Part shown: positions 1 through 7,325 of the stretch, in pieces
Numbering within the stretch: the stretch's first letter is position 1
Layout of the letters: each line of letters opens with the position of its first letter
From: Bacteroidota bacterium
GTDB lineage: Bacteria > Bacteroidota > Bacteroidia > Flavobacteriales > Flavobacteriaceae
Length of the DNA: 13,766 nucleotides
Assembly (NCBI GenBank): GCA_009936675.1
Contig: JAACDY010000020.1
Location: 1-13,766 of the forward strand
Reading direction: 5' to 3'
The notes under the pieces: model-generated
What the model saw: only the letters and a program-made list of their open reading frames with translations
What the model was told of the DNA's origin: nothing
The model's database searches: none
Position numbers and translations under genes: made by a program

Positions 1-1
1 C

Positions 2-291
2 CACCAAGCCTATCAAATTGAGTTTACGACCCCACAAAGTTACACCGTACTCAGAACCTTGTCCATTGTATTGGCGGTAATGGGATTTCTTTGGATTTGG
101 ATTGCCATCAAAACCACCCATCAAATACAGTTACTAAAAGCAACCTTTGTATTGGTTTCTGCCTTTGTCCTTGGTTGAGTAGTGGACTATTAGTGGACGG
201 TTTTGATCAGTATTTAACCTATTACGAGCTGGGTTTTGAACTCCTGAGTTGGTTGGTTGTTCTTGTGGTACTCCTTAAGAATAGAACCTAA
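2..291 (+). pseudogene. 3' end of a small membrane protein, apparently frameshifted
   Basis: The gene enters from outside the window. The frame starting at base 2 is open to TGA at 176-178 and encodes 58 residues with two hydrophobic stretches (about residues 14-36 and 43-57). It stops in the middle of the second. The frame starting at base 1 then continues as plausible protein to TAA at 289-291, including the segments GFDQYLTYYELGFE and LLSWLVVLVVLLKNRT, which look like a membrane-protein C-terminus. An 11-base tandem duplication (TAGTGGAC at 180-187 and again at 191-198) lies at the junction, and its removal would put the two frames in register, although the TGA just upstream would remain. 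I infer one membrane protein broken by a frameshift or nonsense change. The family is not recognised. A genuine short C-terminus ending at 178 is the alternative. Confidence 0.4.
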
Positions 292-378
292 AGGGAACAC
301 ACCTTCTTTGGGCTTATAAAAGAGCTTTGAGACGTTATACAAAGAATTTTTTAATACTTTTAAGAAAAACCTTTTCAA

Positions 379-1482
379 ATGGGATCAATTTCTAACACAA
401 CTGAACGCATCCGATCCATAGATGCTCTTCGAGGTTTTGACATGCTAATGATCGTATTGGCGGATCAGTTTTTCTCTAAACTTCATAAAGGTTCTGGCTC
501 CGAGTTCACAGCGGCTTTGGCCGAACAATTTTCCCACCCGGAGTGGTTGGGATTTCAGCTTTACGACATCATCATGCCGCTGTTTTTATTTGTCGTGGGG
601 GTCGTAATCCCTTTTTCAATTTCAAAATACACCCAAGATTCCACCAGCAAAAAACCTCTTTTCCTAAAGCTTTTGAGAAGATTCTTTTTACTTTTTTTAC
701 TCGGCTGGATAGTTCAAGGCAATCTGTTGGATTTTGACCTTTCTACATTCAAAATTTTTAGTAATACCTTGCAAGCCATCGCCGTAGGTTATGTTTTTAC
801 CGCCATTGCTTATGTTTATTTAAAACCAACCCAAAGGCGGTTATTTTTTGTGGGCTGTTTGGTGGCATATGCATTGCTGTTGATCTTGCCCAATGTTCCT
901 GGAATTGGAAGGAGTACCCTTGTTCCCGATGCAAATTTCGCCCTCTATTTCGATCATTTGATTTTTGGGTCTTTTGACGACGGCACACAATACACCTGGT
1001 TTTTGTCGGGTTTGGGCTTTACTGCCACCACCCTTTCAGGTCTCTTCGCAGGAACCCTTATAAAAAATCTAAAAGACAAAACAAAGGTCGTCAAAACTTT
1101 GCTCACCTACGGAACAATTGCCTTGTCGCTAGGTCTTTTTATTAATATCTGGCACCCCATCGTTAAAAAATTATGGTCTTCCTCTTTTGTCTTATTTTCC
1201 TCGGGAATTTGTTATTTCCTGATGGCTGTTTTTTATTGGATTATAGATGTCAAACAAAAGTATAAATGGGCTTTGTTTCTCAAAGTAATTGGAATGAATG
1301 CCATTACAGCCTATGTAATTACTCACGTTTTTCCATTTCCCAAGATTGCCGGATTTGTCATCTATGGTTTAGCACCCTATACTGGAAACTATTACGAACT
1401 GATCACTGTCATCGGAGTGTTTGCATTGCTCTATCTATTGCTCTGCTACATGTACAAAAACAAAACATTCATCAAGGTTTAG
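379..1482 (+). CDS. HGSNAT/NagX-type (DUF5009-like) membrane acyltransferase
   Basis: A 367-residue integral membrane protein. Its N-terminus (RIRSIDALRGFDML, residues 10-23) is the signature of the heparan-alpha-glucosaminide N-acetyltransferase / NagX family, followed by HPEWLGF (53-59) and the helix DIIMPLFLFVVG (63-74). The conserved His in the HxxW element (H53) is the likely acetyl-transfer site by analogy with the lysosomal enzyme; this is family knowledge, not shown here. About ten hydrophobic segments follow to the C-terminus, as is normal for the family. Human HGSNAT moves acetyl from acetyl-CoA across the membrane to glucosamine. Bacterial members are poorly understood and one branch (NagX) has been linked to amino-sugar uptake. 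The start is ATG with an A-rich leader. The sialidase gene follows after 59 bases on the same strand, suggesting a shared role in glycan use. Substrate unknown. Confidence 0.85.
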   Translation: MGSISNTTERIRSIDALRGFDMLMIVLADQFFSKLHKGSGSEFTAALAEQFSHPEWLGFQLYDIIMPLFLFVVGVVIPFSISKYTQDSTSKKPLFLKLLRRFFLLFLLGWIVQGNLLDFDLSTFKIFSNTLQAIAVGYVFTAIAYVYLKPTQRRLFFVGCLVAYALLLILPNVPGIGRSTLVPDANFALYFDHLIFGSFDDGTQYTWFLSGLGFTATTLSGLFAGTLIKNLKDKTKVVKTLLTYGTIALSLGLFINIWHPIVKKLWSSSFVLFSSGICYFLMAVFYWIIDVKQKYKWALFLKVIGMNAITAYVITHVFPFPKIAGFVIYGLAPYTGNYYELITVIGVFALLYLLLCYMYKNKTFIKV

Positions 1483-1541
1483 CAGACCTGGAGGGGTTTC
1501 TTGACAGCGATTTTCAAACACAATTTTAATTTAAAAGAGGT

Positions 1542-2618
1542 ATGGAAGACATAAAATCAAAGATTAAAGTCAAGTTGGCACTCGTCATAGGCCTGTTTTC
1601 TTTTGGTATATGCCTTGCCCAGGAACTAGAATTCACAAATCTTTTCCCCCAAAAAAAAGGAGTTGCCTGTTATAGAATTCCCTCCATTGCCACCGCACCC
1701 AATGGCGACCTCATCACCGCCATCGACGAAAGAATTCCTTCCTGTGCCGATCTAAGAGACAACAATGACATCAATATTGTAAGCAGGAGAAGTAGCGACA
1801 ATGGCAAAAGCTGGACGCCCATCGAAAGGCCTGTAGATTACCCACTGGGACAATCGGCCTCCGACCCCTCCATGATCGTTGATCGGATGACCAACACCAT
1901 TTTTATGTTTTTTAACTATATGGATCTGGAGCACGAACGGCAAATCTATTATCTCAAGTACATCAAAAGCGAGGACAATGGCAAAAGTTGGTCGGAACCT
2001 GTGGATATCACCAATCAAATCACGCCTCCTCAATGGCATAAAGATTTTAAATTCATTACTTCCGGAAGGGGGATTCAAACCCGACGGGGAACTTTGCTCC
2101 ACACGCTGGTCAATCTCGATCACGGACTACATCTTTATAAAAGTGATGACCATGGCAACAGTTGGCAATGGATCGATACCCCTTTGATTCCTGGTGACGA
2201 ATCTAAAGTGGTGGAACTCAGCGATGGAAGCTGGATGGTCAATTGCAGACTCAACAAAAAAGGTTACCGACAAATTTATATTTCCAAAGACGAGGGAAAG
2301 ACATGGGACTCTCGTGCGGATTATAGCCTTGTCGATCCCGGATGTAATGCGGGAATCATTCCATTTCCAGAAAAAAATATTTTATTATTTGTCAACGCCA
2401 AGCACAAAACTCTTAGAAAAAATCTTGCATTGAGCATCAGTAAAGACAATGGAAAAACTTGGTCGGCTGAAAAAACCATTTACAAAGGACCCGCCGCCTA
2501 CTCTGCCCCTAGCTTGCTAGAAAACGGAGACTTGGCGGTTTTTTTCGAAAAGGACGATTACACCCAAAACAGTTTTGTTCGCATTCCTAAGGATCAGATT
2601 TTATCCCTATTGGAATAG
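1542..2618 (+). CDS. Secreted exo-alpha-sialidase (GH33)
   Basis: A 358-residue neuraminidase that should release terminal sialic acids from glycans outside the cytoplasm. Residues 1-27 form a signal peptide (basic start, hydrophobic LALVIGLFSFGICLAQ). The YRIP motif gives R45. The candidate acid/base Asp is D70 (or D73) in ADLRDNND. The Glu of VVELSDG is E225, the second and third Arg are R236 (NCRLN) and R292 (LRKN), and the catalytic Tyr is Y320 (AAYSAPS). Five Asp boxes of the form SxDxGxxW start near residues 84, 143, 201, 248 and 300. Only the single beta-propeller domain is present, with no carbohydrate-binding module. The ATG at 1542 sits one base after AAAAGAGG, too close for an ideal ribosome site, but no better start precedes the signal peptide. 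No nan catabolic genes are in the window. Confidence 0.92.
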   Translation: MEDIKSKIKVKLALVIGLFSFGICLAQELEFTNLFPQKKGVACYRIPSIATAPNGDLITAIDERIPSCADLRDNNDINIVSRRSSDNGKSWTPIERPVDYPLGQSASDPSMIVDRMTNTIFMFFNYMDLEHERQIYYLKYIKSEDNGKSWSEPVDITNQITPPQWHKDFKFITSGRGIQTRRGTLLHTLVNLDHGLHLYKSDDHGNSWQWIDTPLIPGDESKVVELSDGSWMVNCRLNKKGYRQIYISKDEGKTWDSRADYSLVDPGCNAGIIPFPEKNILLFVNAKHKTLRKNLALSISKDNGKTWSAEKTIYKGPAAYSAPSLLENGDLAVFFEKDDYTQNSFVRIPKDQILSLLE

Positions 2619-2731
2619 CACTTGCCCTTGTTTAGATCACTATTTGTGTTCACCCAAGTCAGTTGATCAGCGATTATCATAAAAAAAGATTAACTAAAAG
2701 GGGAGAGGCCAAGGATTCAGTGTGCTTTTTG

Positions 2732-2739
2732 TATTTTTG
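2732..2739 (+). promoter_or_regulatory. Candidate -7 element for the dut run
   Basis: TATTTTTG matches the Bacteroidota -7 consensus TAnnTTTG exactly and lies 14 bases before the dut start codon, in a 135-base gap after the sialidase. No TTTG-like -33 element is visible at the expected distance, so this is a partial match. If used, transcription would start close to base 2746 and could cover the four genes through 6258. The rest of the 2619-2753 gap shows no gene and no convincing terminator. Confidence 0.4.
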
Positions 2740-2753
2740 AAGAAATTGAGAAA

Positions 2754-3191
2754 ATGATAGAAATTCCTGTTGTGTTTACTGGAAAAGGCGAATTGCCAGA
2801 GCATGCCACTCCGCTTTCGGCGGGGATGGATTTGAGAGCTCACATTGAGCAATCCATCACCTTGAAATCGCTGGAGCGCAAAATCATTCCAACAGGCCTA
2901 TCCCTAGCTTTGCCAAAGGGTTATGAGGCTCAGGTGAGGCCCCGAAGTGGATTGGCCGCCAAACATGGCATTACGGTTCTCAATGCTCCTGGTACCATCG
3001 ATGCCGATTATCGCGGAGACATTGGTGTAATATTGGTCAACCTTTCCCAAGAACCCTTTACCATCGTTCCACAGGACAGAATCGCACAGTTGGTCGTCGC
3101 CCAATACAGCACCGTTAAGTGGAAGCCTATTAGTAGTCTTCCTGAGTCGGAAAGAGGCAGTGGAGGTTTTGGCAGTACCGGAAAAAAATAA
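2754..3191 (+). CDS. dut: dUTP diphosphatase (dUTPase)
   Basis: A 145-residue trimeric-type dUTPase. It hydrolyses dUTP to dUMP and pyrophosphate, keeping uracil out of DNA and supplying dUMP for thymidylate synthesis. All five family motifs are present in order: AGMDLRA (23-29), RPRSGLA (62-68), GTIDADYRGDIG (80-91, with D83 and Y86 at the uracil/active site), DRIAQLV (108-114) and the flexible C-terminal RGSGGFGSTG (134-143), which closes over the substrate. Length is normal for the family. It starts the forward run of envelope-related genes. The next gene begins 36 bases later after a very AT-rich spacer. Confidence 0.97.
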   Translation: MIEIPVVFTGKGELPEHATPLSAGMDLRAHIEQSITLKSLERKIIPTGLSLALPKGYEAQVRPRSGLAAKHGITVLNAPGTIDADYRGDIGVILVNLSQEPFTIVPQDRIAQLVVAQYSTVKWKPISSLPESERGSGGFGSTGKK

Positions 3192-3227
3192 TATAAAGTA
3201 ATTGTTTAAAACATAATATATAAAATA

Positions 3228-4247
3228 TTGAAAATAATTGTTCCCATGGCCGGAAGAGGCTCTAGACTAAGACCCCACAGCCTTACGGTTCCCAAACCTA
3301 TGTTGCCCGTAGCAGGATCGCCCATAGTGACCCAACTGGTCAACGAAATTGCCAGAGTGGTGAACCAACCCATAGAAGAAGTTGCCTATATTCTCGGGGA
3401 TCCCGCTTTTTTTGGTCCTGCCATAGAAGAAGAACTGAAACAAGTAGCAAAAGATCTTGGCGCCAAAGCCACTATTTACCGTCAATTGGAACCTTTGGGA
3501 ACCGGTCATGCGGTGATGTGTGCAGCCGATTCTTTGTCCGGGCCCATCATAGTGGCCTATGCCGATACCCTTATCCGTACCGACCTTTCCCTTGATCCCA
3601 CTGTAGACGGGATGATATGGGTCAAAAAAGTGGAAAATCCCAAAGCCTATGGCGTGGTCAAAATGAATGATGCCAACCACATTACCGCCTTGGTCGAAAA
3701 GCCACAGGAGTTTGTATCCGATTTGGCGGCAATTGGAATATATTACTTTAAAGAAGGAGAAACGATCAAAGCTGAGTTGGAAAAAACAATGGCGCAACCA
3801 AGAGCCGAAGGAGAGGAATTTCTCTTAAACGATGGTATATTGGCCATGATGGAAAAAGGAGCGGTCTTTACCCCTGGAGCCGTCAAAGAGTGGATGGACT
3901 GTGGCAATCCCAAAATCACCCTAGAAACCAATACCAAAATGTTGGACATACTCACAGCCGAAGGCAATAAATTGGTCACAGATGATGTTGTACTAAAGAA
4001 CAGCAAGATCATCCCTCCTTGTTATATTGGTTCGGGGGTGGTATTAAAAAACGCTACGGTGGGCCCTCACACTGCGGTGGGAGAAGGAACCCAAATCGAA
4101 AATAGCACTTTGAGCAACAGTTTGGTACAAAAACATACAATTATACAAAATGCCCAGCTCCATGGAGCCATGATCGGCAATCATGTCAAATTCGATGGTG
4201 CATTTGATTTTGTATCCATTGGTGATTATTCAGAATTATCAAAGTGA
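3228..4247 (+). CDS. Sugar-phosphate nucleotidyltransferase with left-handed beta-helix tail
   Basis: A 339-residue enzyme predicted to join a sugar-1-phosphate to a nucleoside triphosphate, giving an NDP-sugar for cell-surface polysaccharide or nucleotide-sugar metabolism. Residues 1-25 carry the nucleotide-binding signature MAGRGSRLRP and VPKPMLP (K23). GTGHAV (91-96) and AYADT (110-114, metal-binding D113) complete the Rossmann-like catalytic fold. From about residue 240 the sequence turns into hexapeptide-like repeats (IPPCYIGSGVVLKN, VGPHTAVGEGTQIENS), a left-handed beta-helix domain like that of GlmU and archaeal RmlA-like enzymes. The start is TTG at 3228: the next ATG (3246) would remove the first beta-strand MKIIVP, so TTG is preferred. 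Which sugar and nucleotide are used cannot be told from sequence. It overlaps the next gene at TGATG. Confidence 0.85.
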   Translation: MKIIVPMAGRGSRLRPHSLTVPKPMLPVAGSPIVTQLVNEIARVVNQPIEEVAYILGDPAFFGPAIEEELKQVAKDLGAKATIYRQLEPLGTGHAVMCAADSLSGPIIVAYADTLIRTDLSLDPTVDGMIWVKKVENPKAYGVVKMNDANHITALVEKPQEFVSDLAAIGIYYFKEGETIKAELEKTMAQPRAEGEEFLLNDGILAMMEKGAVFTPGAVKEWMDCGNPKITLETNTKMLDILTAEGNKLVTDDVVLKNSKIIPPCYIGSGVVLKNATVGPHTAVGEGTQIENSTLSNSLVQKHTIIQNAQLHGAMIGNHVKFDGAFDFVSIGDYSELSK

Positions 4248-5038
4248 TGAAACACAAGCAAAATCAAGCCTATTTTATCCCCCTTCTTTTGTTGGGCTGG
4301 CTACTGTTGTTTGCGGCTTGTAAGTCGACTGTTGTTCCTTCTAGTCGAACTCCCATAAAAGACATTGAGACCAAGGAATTGACCCAATCCATTGCCAAAA
4401 ATCAATTGGAATATAAAAAATTTCGTTCGCGTGTAAAAACCACCTACGACAATGGCAAGCGCAAACAACAGATCATCATCAATCTGAGGATAGAAAAATC
4501 GAAGTCCATATGGATGAGTGCCAATATGATTGTGCCCATTGCCAAATTATTGGTGACCCCCGACAAGGTTTCTTTTTATGAAAAATTTCAAAAAACCTTT
4601 TTTGAGGGAGATGTTTCTTTTATCAATCAACAATTCGACACCCGTTTTGAATTTAAAGATTTGCAAAACCTTTTGATGGGTCTTCCTTTGACCAATATCA
4701 ACAGAGGTCGTTGGGAAAGCATTTCCCATCCCAAATATTATATTTTGACCCCAAAGTCAGACAAGTTGCGGTTCCGACCTACTTTCTTTTTTGATCCTAA
4801 CAATTTTCTGTTACTCGAACAGCGTTTTATGGTGCCAGGGACGCAACAGTCTCTGACCATCAAGTACCTCAATCATCAAAAACTGGAAGGGGAGTTTATT
4901 CCCGGGGAGGTTCAAATTTCACTTTTTGACGGCAGAGATTTGACAAGAATCAACTTGGAATACACCCGTGCCGATTTCCCCGACCGTTTGAGTATTCCCT
5001 TCAATATTCCCACAGGCTACCAACCAATAGAAATGTGA
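4247..5038 (+). CDS. DUF4292-family outer-envelope lipoprotein
   Basis: A protein of 263 residues from the ATG at 4247 (a GTG at 4244 would add one residue). The N-terminus is a lipoprotein signal: a basic start, a hydrophobic core LLLLGWLLLFAA, then Cys 25 as the lipidated residue. The residues after Cys (KSTVVPSS) carry no acidic surface-export signal, so a periplasm-facing lipoprotein is more likely; that is inference. The body is rich in beta-strand pattern (FRSRVKTTYDNGKRKQ, SIWMSANMIVPIAKLLVTPDKVSFYEK) typical of DUF4292 proteins of Bacteroidota, whose appearance recalls LolA/LolB-type lipid-binding proteins. Function is not established. The TGATG overlaps at both ends indicate translational coupling with the nucleotidyltransferase before it and the EnvC-like gene after it, suggesting a shared envelope role. 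Confidence 0.85.
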   Translation: MKHKQNQAYFIPLLLLGWLLLFAACKSTVVPSSRTPIKDIETKELTQSIAKNQLEYKKFRSRVKTTYDNGKRKQQIIINLRIEKSKSIWMSANMIVPIAKLLVTPDKVSFYEKFQKTFFEGDVSFINQQFDTRFEFKDLQNLLMGLPLTNINRGRWESISHPKYYILTPKSDKLRFRPTFFFDPNNFLLLEQRFMVPGTQQSLTIKYLNHQKLEGEFIPGEVQISLFDGRDLTRINLEYTRADFPDRLSIPFNIPTGYQPIEM

Positions 5039-6258
5039 TGTATCGCATACGACAGCTCAGTGTGGTTTTTTTTCTTCTCTCGGCATCCTTGGGGATGGCC
5101 CAGTCCAATTCTGCTCGTCAGAAAACGCTGGAAAACCAAAAAAAGCGGCTTCAAGCAGAGATCAAACAGATCAACAGCCTTCTTTTTAAGAACACTAGAA
5201 AGGAAAAGTCCCTGCTTTCTCAGGTAGAAGACCTCAATGTCAAAATATCTGTTAGAAGTGATCTGGTCAAAGTCAACAATCAGCAGGCCAATCTTTTGAC
5301 CCAACAAATCAATGTCAATCAAAGAAACATCACCGATCTCAGAAAAGAGTTGGAAACACTCAAGAAAGATTATGCGGAGATGATCCAAAAATCCTATAAG
5401 AGCAAATCTTCCCAAAATCGTTTGATGTTTTTGTTTTCCTCCGAGGATTTTTTACAGGCTTACAAGCGGGTTCAATACATGAAGCAGTATGCCAACTTCA
5501 GAAAAAAACAAGGGGAGGAGATCGCAGAAAAAACCAAAACACTTCAATCTCTCAACAAAACCCTGCTGGAGCAAAAAGCTCAAAAAGATGCTTTGGTGAT
5601 AGAGAATCGAAAGGCGCAACAGCAATTGCAGCAGGAACGCAAATCACAGCAAAGATTGATCAGTGGGCTAAAAAGCAAATCACGGTCCTTGGCGAGTGAA
5701 ATCAAACAAAAGCAACGCAAAGCGGCAGCAACTGATCGTGAAATCGAACGGTTGATTCGCGAGGCCATAGCCGCCTCTAACAAAGCGGCGGGAAAAAAAT
5801 CTAAAAACGCTTTTGCCCTGACCCCAGAGGCCAAGTTATTGGCCGCCAATTTTGTAGCCAACAAAGGCAAACTGCCTTGGCCCGTAGAAAAGGGAATCGT
5901 CGTCCAACGTTTTGGAACTCAACCCCATCCTGTGGTCAAGACCACTATGATCAAAAGTAATGGGGTGACCATTGCGACCTCGCCCAGGGCAGAAGCCCGT
6001 GCCGTTTTTGAAGGGGAAGTAATGACCATCCTCAGTTTTAAGGGCAGTAATCCCACCATATTGATCAAGCATGGGAATTTTATTACTACCTACAAAAACC
6101 TAGGTAGGGTATATGTAAAAAAGGGGGATAAGGTAAAGGCCAAACAAACCATAGGAGAAATATTTACCCATCCACAAACGGGCAAAACCACCCTACAATT
6201 CAGTGTATTCAGCAATTCAACGCCACAAAATCCAAAAAGTTGGATCTATAGGATGTAG
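5038..6258 (+). CDS. EnvC-like murein hydrolase activator (degenerate M23/LytM protein)
   Basis: A 406-residue secreted protein, taking the ATG at 5038 in a TGATG overlap (a GTG at 5035 is the alternative). Residues 1-22 are a signal peptide ending MAQ. Long Gln/Lys/Glu-rich coiled coils cover about 25-125 and 155-250, with the EnvC-type hinge FSSEDFLQAYKRVQYMKQY between them. The C-terminal LytM domain begins at LPWPVEKGIVVQRFG (about residue 283). Catalytic M23 enzymes have an HxxxD ligand pair and an HxH motif. Here the D position reads NGVTI and the HxH region reads TLQFSVF, so zinc ligands are missing. This matches EnvC, which has no hydrolase activity and activates amidases at the division septum. 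It faces the SPOR gene across 1 base, and SPOR domains bind septal denuded glycan, so a division role for both is plausible. Confidence 0.88.
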   Translation: MYRIRQLSVVFFLLSASLGMAQSNSARQKTLENQKKRLQAEIKQINSLLFKNTRKEKSLLSQVEDLNVKISVRSDLVKVNNQQANLLTQQINVNQRNITDLRKELETLKKDYAEMIQKSYKSKSSQNRLMFLFSSEDFLQAYKRVQYMKQYANFRKKQGEEIAEKTKTLQSLNKTLLEQKAQKDALVIENRKAQQQLQQERKSQQRLISGLKSKSRSLASEIKQKQRKAAATDREIERLIREAIAASNKAAGKKSKNAFALTPEAKLLAANFVANKGKLPWPVEKGIVVQRFGTQPHPVVKTTMIKSNGVTIATSPRAEARAVFEGEVMTILSFKGSNPTILIKHGNFITTYKNLGRVYVKKGDKVKAKQTIGEIFTHPQTGKTTLQFSVFSNSTPQNPKSWIYRM

Positions 6259-6259
6259 C

Positions 6260-7237
6260 CTATTGCTCTTCCAAGTACCAAGCCTCTTCTTTTAGGGCGT
6301 AGCGGATGTAATTGTGCAAATTCAAAGCTTCACGCTTGGAGTCGAATCGTCCGTAGGCCACTCGGTGAAGGCCTTCGGGATTGACTTCTGTAAAAGCGGC
6401 ATCAAAACCTTCGGCCTGTAATTGCGCCAGTTTCTTTTCGGCATTTTCCATAGACCGATAGGATCCAGCAATGACACTATAATAGGTTTGATTCAATGGA
6501 GCGTCTTCGATGACTTCGGGATTGGCCTCTAGGGTAAGATCCACTTCAGACAATGTGCCGAGGTTAAAAGTCGCCTTTTGAACGTTGCTTTTGATTTTCT
6601 TTTGTGCCATCTCAGTAGCCTTGGCTTTTTCATCAGCAATGTATTGATTGCCGAAATAATAGCCTGCGCCGATTAGAGAAATTCCAATCACCCCGATAAT
6701 GGCATATCGCATGATCGGAGAGCGTTTGTTTTCGTTTTCTGCTGGGGTAAACATCAAGTCGTCTTTGTTTTCATTTTCCATAATGGGAAAGGGTTTAGGT
6801 TTTTCTGTTACAAGGGGTGGGGAAAAGATTGATTGTCTAATAAAATTACTGAGTCCATAGGAGTTCAGGTCAAAATTAATTGCTCCAAACGGAGAGAAAT
6901 TAATTTTCTTTTGCGGGCTGAGGCGCATTTCGCCTATGCCTGCAAAAGTCAAATGCTGGGTGTGCAGACGTTGTTTCCATACGATTACCTCTTTTTCAAT
7001 TTTTCTTAAGGCTTGTTCATAGGAGACACTTTCTTTTTGAGCCATATATTGGGCCAGTATGCCGTCGTTGCTTTTCAGAAGATGGTTAAAACTCACTTCT
7101 TTACGAGGGGGCGAAAAAAGCCCAGAGTCCGGTTGGATCAATACATCGATCGTCCGGGTGAGAAATGCACCAAAATTGGGCACTGTAACACACTCGTGTT
7201 GGTAAAGCAACTCCTTGATGTACTGTTGCAACTGCAT
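6260..7237 (-). CDS. HU-CCDC81 / SPOR domain membrane protein
   Basis: A 325-residue protein, starting at the ATG MQLQQYIKELL (7237) rather than an upstream TTG at 7243, because related proteins begin this way. Residues 1 to about 125 form an HU-like CCDC81-type domain (VTVPNFGAFLTR at 17-28; LTFAGIGEMRLS at 97-108). A single membrane helix lies at about 178-196 (MRYAIIGVIGISLIGAGYYF). A SPOR domain occupies 251-325 (YYSVIAGSYRS; LHRVAYGRFDS). The topology implied is an N-terminal cytoplasmic HU-like domain and a periplasmic peptidoglycan-binding tail. It could tie the chromosome or a cytoplasmic partner to the septal wall; this is inference from the domains. Its stop codon lies 1 base from that of the convergent EnvC-like gene. 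Confidence 0.88.
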   Translation of the reverse strand: MQLQQYIKELLYQHECVTVPNFGAFLTRTIDVLIQPDSGLFSPPRKEVSFNHLLKSNDGILAQYMAQKESVSYEQALRKIEKEVIVWKQRLHTQHLTFAGIGEMRLSPQKKINFSPFGAINFDLNSYGLSNFIRQSIFSPPLVTEKPKPFPIMENENKDDLMFTPAENENKRSPIMRYAIIGVIGISLIGAGYYFGNQYIADEKAKATEMAQKKIKSNVQKATFNLGTLSEVDLTLEANPEVIEDAPLNQTYYSVIAGSYRSMENAEKKLAQLQAEGFDAAFTEVNPEGLHRVAYGRFDSKREALNLHNYIRYALKEEAWYLEEQ

Positions 7238-7238
7238 A

Positions 7239-7300
7239 CTCAAATATAGTAATAATTACTGCTTTTAATAACGATGAATATTGATGTTAGTATATTTGAG
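7239..7300. promoter_or_regulatory. Divergent promoter region with mirrored -7-like elements
   Basis: The 88 bases between the HU/SPOR gene (-) and dprA (+) carry an imperfect 13-base inverted repeat: CTCAAATATAGTA at 7239-7251 and TAGTATATTTGAG at 7288-7300, with one mismatch. Each arm contains TATATTTG in its own direction (7248-7241 on the reverse strand, 7291-7298 forward), an exact match to TAnnTTTG. The forward copy lies 27 bases before the dprA ATG, a good promoter distance. The reverse copy is only 3 bases from the HU/SPOR ATG, so it would give a nearly leaderless message or may be an operator arm. No clear -33 element is seen for either. Confidence 0.35.
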
Positions 7301-7325
7301 GGCACCAAATTTTTAATTTTTGCTT

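Noticed and set aside
1752..2123. Reverse open frame of 123 codons within the sialidase
   Set aside because: Antisense shadow of Asp-box repeats; no independent support.
2636..2652. Hairpin GATCAC / GTGTTC as a sialidase terminator
   Set aside because: Only six pairs with one mismatch and no T-run after it.
3267..3797. Reverse open frame of 176 codons within the nucleotidyltransferase gene
   Set aside because: Rich in Phe, Gly, His and Tyr as shadow frames are, with no domain and lying opposite a clear enzyme.
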